Source: Halomarina rubra (GTDB lineage Archaea > Halobacteriota > Halobacteria > Halobacteriales > Haloarculaceae). Taken from it: DNA of 64,000 nucleotides. A program made the translations under genes and the position numbers. Of the stretch, positions 34,979 to 43,291 are shown in pieces (the stretch's first letter is position 1; each line of letters begins with the position of its first letter). The notes beneath the pieces were generated by a model, which saw only the letters and a program-made list of their open reading frames with translations, was not told the DNA's origin and ran no database searches. The stretch is from the NCBI RefSeq assembly GCF_023699475.1, contig NZ_JALXFV010000002.1, forward strand, positions 1 to 64,000, read 5' to 3'.

Positions 34979-35446
34979 CTAACAGTCATCGGCCATTGCA
35001 ACCGTGGTCCGGCCGTCAAAGTTGAGGATGACGGATTGGGTCGTATCGCCAAAGACGGCTTTTCCTGTCGGTGATCGTCTGACCCCGGCGATGAACACGT
35101 GATCACAGTCTGCAGTCTCTGCCTCCTCGACGACGACCGTCCCCCGCCCCCGACCGTCGAGGACGACGCCGCGTGTCTCGTAGTCGACGTCGATATCGGT
35201 GAGTTCCTCGGTAGCGACGTTCCGGGCGATGGTCTGGGCGTGATCCTTGATAGAGTCGGCCTGGTAAGTCGTCCGTTCGCTCGACGCGATGGTGTCGAGA
35301 ATCTCTTGGTCGCGTTCGTATCCGTCTTTGCTGAGTGTCGCCAGCACGAGTAGGCTGGCATCGACCCCTGCGGCCAGTTCTCCAGCCTCTCGGACGAGGT
35401 CGTGACTTGCCTCTGATGAGTCGGCGACGACGAGTGCTCGCTGCAT
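34979..35446 (-). CDS. Universal stress protein (UspA) family
   Basis: A 155-residue single Usp domain. It shows the N-terminal strand MQRALVVADSSEAS, a central acidic helix region and the C-terminal GVRRSPTGKAVFGDTTQSVI, which fits the ATP-binding G-x2-G-x(9)-GS/T pattern of nucleotide-binding Usp proteins. Haloarchaea carry dozens of such proteins. It stands alone between two carbohydrate genes and its role in the locus is not evident. Confidence 0.88.
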   Translation of the reverse strand: MQRALVVADSSEASHDLVREAGELAAGVDASLLVLATLSKDGYERDQEILDTIASSERTTYQADSIKDHAQTIARNVATEELTDIDVDYETRGVVLDGRGRGTVVVEEAETADCDHVFIAGVRRSPTGKAVFGDTTQSVILNFDGRTTVAMADDC

Positions 35447-35546
35447 GGACTGGTCCCGACTGAATTGGGCGATGGTGATAAGCGTGTCTGTGATTGCCTC
35501 ACGAACGAATCGTATCAGCGTTTGATGCGATGGTTCGACCGACAGC

Positions 35547-37001
35547 TCACCACGGAGCTACTCGTTCGGGGTGTGGGTCGACCGTCTCGGCCATCCGGTC
35601 GCTGAGGGTTGTGAGGAGGTCCGTCTGCACGTCATTGTACGCGGGGTCGTTCCAGTGGTTGACCGTCTCATCGATGTCCGATGAGAGGTCGTACAGTTCG
35701 CCAGCCCGATTCGGGCCGTGGTGGCGGACTAGCTTGTACTGGTCTGTCCGGACCATCGTCGCCCGAACGTCGGAGGCCCAGTGGGTGAGGTCGTACGCTT
35801 CGGCGTAGACGGACTCCCGGTGGTCCTCAAATGACTCCTCACCGACGAGCGCCCCGTGGAGCGACCGCCCCTGCATTCGGTTCGGTGGGTCGATGCCAGC
35901 CGCCTCACAGAGCGTCGGCGCGAGGTCGACGAGTTCGACCAGTGTGTCGGTCTCAGCACTGACATACGTGTCGGGCCACGAGATGACGAGCGGGACGCGC
36001 AGCGCCTCCTCATAGAAGAACGGGCCCTTGAGGTAGATACCGTGGTCACCAAGTTGCTCACCGTGGTCGCTGGTGAACACAACGATGGTATCCTCACGCT
36101 GGCCGGTCCGCTCAAGTGCTGACAGCACCCGCTCAACCGCGTCATCGAGTAAATCACACATCGCCCAGTAGGCCGCACGCAGGAGGCGGTGGTCGTCGTC
36201 GTCCATCTCGCTTGCCGGCCACATCTCCTCGTTGGCGTACGCCCCCTCGTGACAGACGGCCTGGATTGCGGGTTTCTCGGTGAGTTCGCCCGGCTCGTAG
36301 TTCGGGAGCGGGATATCGTCCAGCCGGTCGAGATACCGGTCGAGGTACGCCGCTGGCGGGTCGAACGGGTGATGGGGGTCATACGGGTTGAGCGAGAACA
36401 GCCAGGGGTCGTCACCCTCCGCTGTCGCCTCGATGAAGTCGACTGCTTGGTCGGCACACCACATCGTCTGTGAGTGCTCGGGCGCGACAGAGGTTGTGAC
36501 GTACGCCGAGCTGTCGACTGGCGTTGGGTCGTACTCGACTCCCTCCGCTCGCAGCCACCGCCGGTACTCGTTCGTGAGGTGGACGTAACGACTCCCGTGC
36601 GCCCAGTTGAACTCCGCGTACCCGTCATCGATGCGTCGTTCAGGCATCGACCCCTCGGGACGGGTCGGACTACACGGCGAAAGGTGAAGTTTCCCTGCCA
36701 GTCCGCACGTGTACCCCGCGTCAGCGAACGACCGCGTGACTGGGGTTTCACGGTCGGGAATCGGGTGACCGTTCCCACGGACCCCCGTCGTTCGCGGATA
36801 CCGGCCCGTGAGGAAGCTCGCCCGACTCGGTGAGCAAACGGGTGACTGTGCGAACGCGCGGGTGAACTGCATCCCCGACTCGGCGAGTGAGTCAAGCGTT
36901 GGCGTCTCGACGAACTCGTTGCCATAACAGCCCAGCGTGTCCCATCGTTGTTGGTCAGTACACACCCAGAGGATGTTCGGTCGGTCTGTCACTGTCGACA
37001 C
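35547..37001 (-). CDS. Type I sulfatase, Cys-type
   Basis: A 484-residue sulfatase with the metal strand RPNILWVCTDQQRWDTLG and formylglycine signature CSPSR (Cys56), then SFLTGRYPRTTG. The second metal site is IVVFTSDHGEQLGDHG. No signal peptide. The start is a GTG; a second GTG nine bases further in lies about 8 bases after a GGAGG sequence and could be the true start (481 residues). The SDR and DgoD genes lie immediately upstream on the same strand, so dgoD, SDR and sulfatase probably form one operon that links desulfation with sugar oxidation. Confidence 0.9.
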   Translation of the reverse strand: MSTVTDRPNILWVCTDQQRWDTLGCYGNEFVETPTLDSLAESGMQFTRAFAQSPVCSPSRASFLTGRYPRTTGVRGNGHPIPDRETPVTRSFADAGYTCGLAGKLHLSPCSPTRPEGSMPERRIDDGYAEFNWAHGSRYVHLTNEYRRWLRAEGVEYDPTPVDSSAYVTTSVAPEHSQTMWCADQAVDFIEATAEGDDPWLFSLNPYDPHHPFDPPAAYLDRYLDRLDDIPLPNYEPGELTEKPAIQAVCHEGAYANEEMWPASEMDDDDHRLLRAAYWAMCDLLDDAVERVLSALERTGQREDTIVVFTSDHGEQLGDHGIYLKGPFFYEEALRVPLVISWPDTYVSAETDTLVELVDLAPTLCEAAGIDPPNRMQGRSLHGALVGEESFEDHRESVYAEAYDLTHWASDVRATMVRTDQYKLVRHHGPNRAGELYDLSSDIDETVNHWNDPAYNDVQTDLLTTLSDRMAETVDPHPERVAPW

Positions 37002-37037
37002 CTCCAGAGAGGCGGTGTGACGACGTCTGGTGGCTTA

Positions 37038-37892
37038 CTACTGCTCACGGTATGCAAGGTAGTCCTCGTCTTGCATCACGACACTTCGCCCGCCGTCGAC
37101 GACGAGATTTGCTCCCGTGATGAAAGCGGCATCGTCGCTGGCGAGAAATGCTGCTACGCCGGCAACGTCTGCAGGCGTGCCAATTCTCCCCGTTGGGTGC
37201 ATCGCCTCGATACGGTCACGGTCGACATCGGCCAACTCCTCGCGAGTGCGAGCAATCTCAACCCAGCCGGGGTTGATGGTGTTGACACGAATTCCGTGTG
37301 GGCTGAAGTCGAGCGCCATCGCCCGCGTCATGCCGTTGATGCCTGCCTTGACCGCATTGTACGGGAAGATACCGGGCATCGTCAGTAGGGCGTGATTCGA
37401 AGACATGTTGAGCACGCTTGCACCCTCCTGCATGTGTTCGACGGCGTGTTTCGCACAGAGCCAGAACGAGCGGAAATCTGTCTCGAGGACGAACGCCCAG
37501 TCATCCATCGTCGCGTCCTGTGCGGTGGTCTCGGTCTGGACACCAGCATTGTTTACCAGCACGTCGAGGCTTCCGTACTCCTCGACGGTGGCCGTGACAA
37601 GCGCCTCGATGTCATCGGGGTCGCGCATGTCCGCTCGGACGAACCGAGCGACCCCCCCTGCCTCTCGGATGTCGTCAACCACGGCCGCGCCTGGTTCCTC
37701 TGAGCGGCCCGTGACGACGACGTTTGCACCTTCGGCGGCGAATCGCTTTGCGACGCCTGCCCCGATTCCTCTCGTGCTCCCAGTGACAAGCACAGTCTTC
37801 TGGTCAAACCGGCCAGTGACGGCGTTTGCTGTCGGATCGGTCGTCCGCGGGGTCATGAGTCGGTCGGCATCGGTGGGTGTGTTATCCGGCAT
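37038..37892 (-). CDS. SDR family oxidoreductase
   Basis: A 284-residue classical SDR with an N-terminal extension of about 30 residues before the glycine motif TGSTRGIG. NNAG and the catalytic Tyr178-x3-Lys182 (YNAVK) are present. VVVTGRSEE after the glycine motif has no acidic residue at the strand end, which suggests NADP preference, unlike the SDR at 34,137. It begins two bases after the stop of the DgoD gene and probably shares its transcript. It is the likelier partner for the dehydratase, for example as the aldose 1-dehydrogenase, but a role in reducing or oxidising another intermediate is possible. Confidence 0.85.
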   Translation of the reverse strand: MPDNTPTDADRLMTPRTTDPTANAVTGRFDQKTVLVTGSTRGIGAGVAKRFAAEGANVVVTGRSEEPGAAVVDDIREAGGVARFVRADMRDPDDIEALVTATVEEYGSLDVLVNNAGVQTETTAQDATMDDWAFVLETDFRSFWLCAKHAVEHMQEGASVLNMSSNHALLTMPGIFPYNAVKAGINGMTRAMALDFSPHGIRVNTINPGWVEIARTREELADVDRDRIEAMHPTGRIGTPADVAGVAAFLASDDAAFITGANLVVDGGRSVVMQDEDYLAYREQ

Positions 37893-37894
37893 CC

Positions 37895-39049
37895 TCACCA
37901 CTCCGCGACGCTACCGTCATCGTGACGCCAGACGGGGTTGTGCCAGTCGACTTCGCGCTCTGCCTGCTCACGGATGTAATCGACGTTCATCTCGATACCT
38001 AGGCCGGGGTCGGTCGGGAGGTCGACGTATCCCTCCTCGTACGTGAACACGTTCGGGTCGGCGAGATAATCGAGCACGTCACCACCCTTGTTGTAGTGGA
38101 TGTTGAGGCTCTGTTCCTGGATAAGCGCGTTGTGCGAGCAGGCGTCGACCTGAACGCAAGCCGCCAGTGCAATGGGCCCAAGCGGACAGTGCGGGGCGAG
38201 TGCGACGTCGTACGCTTCGGCCATGCTGGCGATTTTTTTCACCTCCGTGATGCCGCCGGCGTGTGAGAGGTCCGGCTGGATGATGTCGACCGCACCATCG
38301 TTGAAGATCTGCTTGAAGTCCCAGCGGGAGAACATCCGCTCACCGGTCGCGATGGGAATCGAGGTGTGTGCGGCGATATCTGGCAGTGACTCGTTTTGCT
38401 CGGGTAACACTGGTTCTTCGATGAAGAATGGGTCGTACGGTTCGAGTGCACTCGCCAGGCGTTTGGCCATCGGTTTGGCGACCCGGCCGTGGAAGTCGAC
38501 GCCGATGTCGATTTCTGGTCCAACGGCCTTCCGGACCGACGCGATGCGGTCGGCCGCATCTGTGACACTCTGTGGTGTATCGACCGAGCGCATCTCGGAG
38601 GTCGCATTCATCTTCAGCGCGGTGAACCCCTCATCAACCTTTTCGCGGGCAGCCTCGCCGACCTCAGCGGGCCGGTCGCCCCCAATCCACTGATAGACAC
38701 GGACACGGTCTCGTGCTCGCCCGCCAAGCAGGTCGTACACCGGAGTTTCGAAGTGCTTGCCCTTCAGGTCCCACAGCGCCTGATCGATGCCGGCAATAGC
38801 ACTCATGAGAATCGGCCCACCGCGATAGAACCCGCCGCGGTACATCCGCTGCCAGTGGTCCTCGATATGGTGTGGGTCCTCGCCCAGCAGGTAGTTGTTC
38901 ATTAGCTCCTCGACGGCCGTCCGGACCGTCTTCGAGCGACCCTCGATGACTGGTTCACCCCAACCAACGAGACCATCGCTCGTCTCGACCCGGAGGAACA
39001 ACCAGCGTGGGGGGACCTCGAACAGTTCGTAGTCAACGATTTTCGACAT
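37895..39049 (-). CDS. dgoD: D-galactonate dehydratase family protein
   Basis: A 384-residue enolase-superfamily enzyme that follows Escherichia coli DgoD over its whole length, with shared blocks such as FYRGGPILMSAIAGIDQALW, GVDFHGRV, FIEEPVLPEQ, ATGERMFSRWDFK, QPDLSHAGGI, LAPHCPLGPIALAAC and NPVWRHDDGSVAEW. These supply the metal ligands (Asp and two Glu) and the catalytic histidines. DgoD converts D-galactonate to 2-keto-3-deoxy-galactonate. L-arabinonate has the same configuration at C2-C4, so arabinonate is also a possible substrate in this arabinose-rich setting. It leads a probable operon with an SDR and a sulfatase; a TTAATA box precedes it by about 35 bases. Confidence 0.9.
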   Translation of the reverse strand: MSKIVDYELFEVPPRWLFLRVETSDGLVGWGEPVIEGRSKTVRTAVEELMNNYLLGEDPHHIEDHWQRMYRGGFYRGGPILMSAIAGIDQALWDLKGKHFETPVYDLLGGRARDRVRVYQWIGGDRPAEVGEAAREKVDEGFTALKMNATSEMRSVDTPQSVTDAADRIASVRKAVGPEIDIGVDFHGRVAKPMAKRLASALEPYDPFFIEEPVLPEQNESLPDIAAHTSIPIATGERMFSRWDFKQIFNDGAVDIIQPDLSHAGGITEVKKIASMAEAYDVALAPHCPLGPIALAACVQVDACSHNALIQEQSLNIHYNKGGDVLDYLADPNVFTYEEGYVDLPTDPGLGIEMNVDYIREQAEREVDWHNPVWRHDDGSVAEW

Positions 39050-39166
39050 ATGCTACGAAGCACCAATCGACGGTGTGCTATTAACGCTTTGTGTCCAGCG
39101 TCAGTCGCTCGAACTGAACTGGCTTCTTGGGAACGGCTTATCACCCTCGCAGACGCGAGGCACGCT

Positions 39167-40087
39167 ATGACGACGGATCAGCCCGTTCCAACCCGCGTCG
39201 CAGATACACGCTGTGCGACCGGCGAAGGTCCACTGTGGCATCCCGATGAGGAATGTCTCTACTGGGTCGACATTCCTGCCGGTGACCTCTTTCGGTACGA
39301 CCCAGAGACAGACACCCATCGGCTCGTCGACCAGCGAGCGCCTATCGGAGGCGTCACCGTCGAGCAAGATGGCGCACTCGTGTTGTTCGGGGCCAAAGGG
39401 CGGGTCACCCGCTGGGTCGGCGGCGAGACGACGACGCTGATCGAATCGCTCCCTGAGGAGGGCGATAGCCGGTTCAACGATGTTTTTCCCGACCCACAGG
39501 GTCGAGTGTTCGCTGGGACGATGCCGACCAAAGCCCGCCTTGGTAGTCTGTACCGACTCAACGCGTCGACCACCTCTGCTCATACACCTGAGGTTCACCG
39601 GGTGGAGACTGGGTTGGCGATTCCGAATGGGATGGATCTCACCCCCGAGGGCACGGCGATGTACCTCACCGTCTCGGACGAACGGACGATCTACCGCTAC
39701 GCATACGATATATCGACAGGAGAACTGTCCGACTGCGAGACGTTCGTCGAGGTCCCCGAGGGGGAGGGCGTCCCTGACGGGTTGGCGGTGGATGTCGAGG
39801 GTGGGGTCTGGTCGGCGCGATGGAATGGCGGCTGTTTGATTCGGTATACCCCTGTGGGTCGGGAAGACCAACGAGTCGAACTTCCTGCCCAGAAGGTCTC
39901 CAGCGTCACGTTCGGCGGGCCATCGTACACGGACCTCTATATCACCACTGCCGGAGGCGATAATCGAGCAACCGAAGGCGACGGCGCAGGGGCCCTATTT
40001 CGGCTTGACGCACCGGTCGCGGGCCGGCCACCGTTTCGGTCTGCCTTGTCTCCGGGGGAGTCAGCAACCGGGTCGCCACAGAGTTAA
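39167..40087 (+). CDS. SMP-30/gluconolactonase family lactonase
   Basis: A 306-residue six-bladed beta-propeller. Family motifs include GEGPLWHPDEECLYWVDIP (first metal ligand Glu), a DSRFNDVFPDPQGRVFAGTM-like blade (Asn/Asp ligands) and IPNGMDLTPEGTAMYLTVSD. These enzymes hydrolyse sugar lactones such as glucono-, galactono- or arabinolactone. It is divergent from dgoD, which is expected to use its product, the aldonate. The ATG at 39,167 is chosen because similarity begins there and a TTAT box lies about 27 bases upstream; an upstream in-frame start would overlap the divergent promoter. Confidence 0.87.
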   Translation: MTTDQPVPTRVADTRCATGEGPLWHPDEECLYWVDIPAGDLFRYDPETDTHRLVDQRAPIGGVTVEQDGALVLFGAKGRVTRWVGGETTTLIESLPEEGDSRFNDVFPDPQGRVFAGTMPTKARLGSLYRLNASTTSAHTPEVHRVETGLAIPNGMDLTPEGTAMYLTVSDERTIYRYAYDISTGELSDCETFVEVPEGEGVPDGLAVDVEGGVWSARWNGGCLIRYTPVGREDQRVELPAQKVSSVTFGGPSYTDLYITTAGGDNRATEGDGAGALFRLDAPVAGRPPFRSALSPGESATGSPQS

Positions 40088-40114
40088 CTCGACTCGGCCA
40101 TAGCATCAGGCGAG

Positions 40115-41092
40115 ATGGCATCCGACCGTGAGGCCTGTTGTACCCCCGGACGTGACTGCGATGCCGAGTTACCACCCGATGACTCCTGCAGTACTGAGAC
40201 GGGCGAAGTGACAACCTCGACTGGGATGGTCAGACTATCCGGGGGGACGTTCACGATGGGCAGTGACGGAAATGAGGCCCATCCGGAGGACGGTGAGGGA
40301 CCACTCCGTGAGGTGACGGTCGCCCCGTTCCTTATCGACCGCTGTGCCGTGACGAACGCGGAGTTCTTCCGCTTCGTCGATGAAACAGGGTATACGACTG
40401 ACGCAGAGCGATACGGATGGTCGTTCGTCTTCAGGGGATTCGTCGACAACACCGAACCGGATTACGTCCTCGACACGGTCACTGAGACACCTTGGTGGGT
40501 GGCCGTTAAGGGAGCGACATGGCTTGCCCCCGAGGGGCCGGGATCGAATGTCCTCAGAGACCGACTTGACCACCCCGTCGTCCATGTCTCGCACAACGAC
40601 GCACGGGCGTATTGCTCATGGGCCGGGAAACGACTGCTCACAGAAGCGGAATGGGAGTATGCCGCTCGTGGTGGTCTCGTGGGAGCGCGTTTCCCTTGGG
40701 GTGAAGACCTCAAACCTGAGGGGGAACACCGCTGTAACATTTGGCAGGGGACGTTTCCAGAGGAGAACACGGCTGCAGACGGCTATCGCGGTACCGCTCC
40801 TGTCGACGCGTACTCACCGAATGGCTACGGACTCTCGAACACAATAGGGAACGTCTGGGAGTGGTGTGCGGACTGGTTCAGCCCGACTTACCATAGGACA
40901 CCTGCGGCAGACCAGATGAACCCAACCGGGCCACCGGATGGGACGGCTCGTGTGATGCGTGGTGGGTCGTATCTCTGTCACGACTCGTACTGTAATCGCT
41001 ATCGAGTCGCAGCCCGCTCGCAGAACACGGCCGACAGCTCGACGGGCAATCTCGGCTTTCGCTGTGCGCGTGACGTCAACTCGGCCGACTGA
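40115..41092 (+). CDS. Formylglycine-generating enzyme (sulfatase activator)
   Basis: A 325-residue FGE-sulfatase-fold protein that looks fully active. The C-terminal block GGSYLCHDSYCNRYRVAARS contains both copper-binding catalytic cysteines, Cys288 and Cys293, spaced as in human SUMF1 (Cys336/Cys341). The family core begins near residue 38 (MVRLSGGTFTMGSD) and includes NVWEWCADW. It oxidises the CxPxR cysteine of sulfatases to formylglycine using oxygen. It has no signal peptide, matching the five cytoplasmic Cys-type sulfatases of this locus. The N-terminal 36 residues hold four cysteines, including CTPGR at Cys9-Arg13, which itself fits CxPxR. It starts 27 bases after the lactonase gene and is probably co-transcribed. 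Confidence 0.93.
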   Translation: MASDREACCTPGRDCDAELPPDDSCSTETGEVTTSTGMVRLSGGTFTMGSDGNEAHPEDGEGPLREVTVAPFLIDRCAVTNAEFFRFVDETGYTTDAERYGWSFVFRGFVDNTEPDYVLDTVTETPWWVAVKGATWLAPEGPGSNVLRDRLDHPVVHVSHNDARAYCSWAGKRLLTEAEWEYAARGGLVGARFPWGEDLKPEGEHRCNIWQGTFPEENTAADGYRGTAPVDAYSPNGYGLSNTIGNVWEWCADWFSPTYHRTPAADQMNPTGPPDGTARVMRGGSYLCHDSYCNRYRVAARSQNTADSSTGNLGFRCARDVNSAD

Positions 41093-41219
41093 CGGCACTA
41101 CTGACGACAACGTGGCTGTTGGAGTGTCGGAGCAACCTCACGTCGCGCTCACGATCTTGGATGACTCTCGCTTGGATGACCCCCGATAGCTACAGTGGCG
41201 CAGGTCATTCGGTCGAACC

Positions 41220-42299
41220 ATGCATCGACATGACCGTCTCGACGCGTATCTCGACGCGAATGACCTTGCCGCAGTCTGGTTCGGCCAGCCGAACAACTTC
41301 ACTTGGCTAACCGGCGGGAGCAACGTTGTCAGCCGGGCAAACTCGGTCGGCATCGGCGCAGCTGGATATGATGGTGATTCCGTCACGGTCGTGACCAACA
41401 ACATCGAGGCCCAGCGACTCCGCGATGAGGAAATAGACGACGACGTCACCATTGAGACGTTCGACTGGCATGCCTCATCGCTATCAGCCGCTGTCGCGGG
41501 GGTCTCTCCACAGCCTGCGGCAGCTGACTTCGATGTGCAGGGATTCGAGTCGGTCGACGCCTCCCCACTTCGACAGCCCCTCACACCGAATGATATCGAG
41601 ACCTATCGATCGCTCGGAAAGGACACAGCGGCTGCTGTGGAGTCTGTCGTTCGAGAACTCACACCGTCGACGACAGAACACGAAGCGGCCACTGAGCTTC
41701 GATATGTCCTTGAGCAACAGGGTTGTCGCGTGCCAGTCGCGCTCGTTGGCGGTGAGGACCGCGCTCAAGCGTATCGCCACTTTACACCATCGACGACGCC
41801 TGTCGATGGATACGCTATTGCATCGGTGACGGCGGTGCGTGATGGTATGGCTATAAGCATGACTCGGACCGTGGCGTTTGACCCTCCGTCGTGGCTTGGC
41901 GAACGCCACGCTGCGGCAGCTCAGGTTGAGGTGAGTGCGTTGGCGGCGACGCAATCGAACGGACGTGCAGGAGGGGCGGCAGGTGACGTGTTTGAGGCGA
42001 TTCAGGACGCCTATGCTGCCGTCGGTTTCGAGGAGGAGTGGCGACATCATCACCAAGGTGGTGCCGCAGGGTTCGCGGGTCGCGAATGGATTGCCTCACC
42101 ACACCACGTCGCACCAGTCACTCTCCCGATGGGATACGCGTACAACCCGACAGTCCAAGGAGCGAAAAGCGAGGGGACCGCGCTTGTCACAGCAGACACA
42201 GTCGAACCACTCACCCCTTCTCAGGAATGGCCGATTCAGTCGGTGACGAGCGTCAACGATGCGTTGACGCTTGAACGGCCAGCAATTCTCTACCAATAA
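41220..42299 (+). CDS. M24-like (aminopeptidase P/creatinase fold) protein
   Basis: A 359-residue two-domain protein of the M24 fold. The N-terminal creatinase-like domain runs to about residue 125 and the pita-bread domain follows (NDIETYRSLGKDTAAAVESV). Of the five metal ligands in true M24 peptidases, the histidine (in HHHQGGAAGFAGREW) and one glutamate (AKSEGTALVT) can be placed, but the two aspartates are absent: the regions read AIASVTAVRDG and ISMTRTV. It is therefore probably not a metallopeptidase and may be a metal-free enzyme, as creatinase is, or a binding protein. It ends the plus-strand run of the glycan locus. Its substrate is unknown. Confidence 0.7.
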   Translation: MHRHDRLDAYLDANDLAAVWFGQPNNFTWLTGGSNVVSRANSVGIGAAGYDGDSVTVVTNNIEAQRLRDEEIDDDVTIETFDWHASSLSAAVAGVSPQPAAADFDVQGFESVDASPLRQPLTPNDIETYRSLGKDTAAAVESVVRELTPSTTEHEAATELRYVLEQQGCRVPVALVGGEDRAQAYRHFTPSTTPVDGYAIASVTAVRDGMAISMTRTVAFDPPSWLGERHAAAAQVEVSALAATQSNGRAGGAAGDVFEAIQDAYAAVGFEEEWRHHHQGGAAGFAGREWIASPHHVAPVTLPMGYAYNPTVQGAKSEGTALVTADTVEPLTPSQEWPIQSVTSVNDALTLERPAILYQ

Positions 42300-42676
42300 G
42301 GGCTCACTCCCTGAATGAAAACAAGGGGTTGGCAGGAGACTCTGGAGAACAGTGGCCACCTGATCTTCGGCGTGGTTTTCCTACTGTGGGAATTCCGGCA
42401 ACCGGCCGAGTGCGGCCTTCTCTCCGAGAATCAAATGACATTCGAATAACCGCTTTAGTTGCGTGCGTTCACGTATGAGAAACGGATACAGCGTGTCTAG
42501 GTCGAAATAGCGAGGACCACCGCCTAACACGCGTACTTTTGTTATAGGCCGTTCACTGTCAGGAACATCACAGCGAGAATAGACGCGTACGTTTCCTCAT
42601 TGTGAATGGGTGTCCCGAGGGCGGCGAGCCTGTGGCAAAGAAATGGTGTGGCGAAACGCGAAGAGTACACTCTGCA

Positions 42677-42706
42677 ATTGTGACATTTGACACAATCTAT
42701 TTATAA
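42677..42706 (+). promoter_or_regulatory. Dyad operator plus TATA box for the candidate RNA
   Basis: A dyad ATTGTG-N8-CACAAT (42,677-42,696) runs directly into an AT-rich box CTATTTATAA. The predicted transcript start is near 42,728. A very similar arrangement, sharing 14 of 15 bases in GACACAATsTATTTA, lies before the membrane protein gene at 46,722. Confidence 0.5.
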
Positions 42707-42726
42707 TGTCGCCCGTTTGATTGGTT

Positions 42727-42798
42727 GTATACGAGGTCAACCTCCCCACCAGCTGTGAACTCCCTTGTGTGAATTAGCGTCAGCGTGACCTCGTATAC
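42727..42798 (+). ncRNA. Candidate small RNA bounded by a 13-bp inverted repeat
   Basis: GTATACGAGGTCA at 42,727-42,739 is the perfect reverse complement of 42,786-42,798, with 46 bases between. The predicted transcript start from the upstream TATA box falls on the first base of the left arm, so the RNA would begin with a 13-bp stem closing a 46-base loop. No coding frame crosses it convincingly. Alternatives are a miniature transposable element or a protein-binding dyad. Strand is assigned from the promoter. Confidence 0.35.
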
Positions 42799-43291
42799 CG
42801 CTGTCTGGAGCATTTTCCTCGAGCAGTGGCCCTTTCGTCAGTGAAACAGGAATTTGAAGCCCTCCCTGCTATCAACAGATTTCTTGAGAGTGGGCCGTCA
42901 CATACATCACTCTCTTGCAGCGTTATTTTCACTTCCAAATCTCCGAATACACTTTTCTCAAAAGCGGCATTATATTATAAATATGAGCAAATAGGTACAG
43001 AAATCTCTTTTAAACTCCCTCAATGGCGGCAGATGTGCGATGACCCTTACAAATAGCCAGATTTTGTTATAATTTTGTAGTTTTACTTCGTAGCGTGTTT
43101 ATGGGCCTAAAGGCTTCTCTAATTGAAGATTCACTTATTTCTCCGGAGTAAGAAACGTCTCACGAACCTGGCTTCCCACCTGGCTATCTTACAGTTCCAT
43201 TCAATTAGACGAATTGATTTCTAATCAGTTATTATATGAAAATTGTACTTGTCGCCAAGTATAACAATGGCTAGTTGTGAAACACCCGTAT

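Larger units (their letters stand above)
42300..43291. other. AT-rich intergenic region with a candidate small RNA
   Basis: About 990 bases without a convincing protein gene. AT content rises sharply after about 42,850. It holds a promoter-like dyad and a 13-bp inverted repeat described separately. A 76-codon open frame at 42,826-43,056 has ordinary, non-acidic composition unlike haloarchaeal proteins, and I do not call it. Confidence 0.5.

Noticed and set aside
42826-43056. 76-codon open frame in the AT-rich gap
   Set aside because: Composition is not acidic, no family is recognised and there is no supporting promoter; kept as non-coding.
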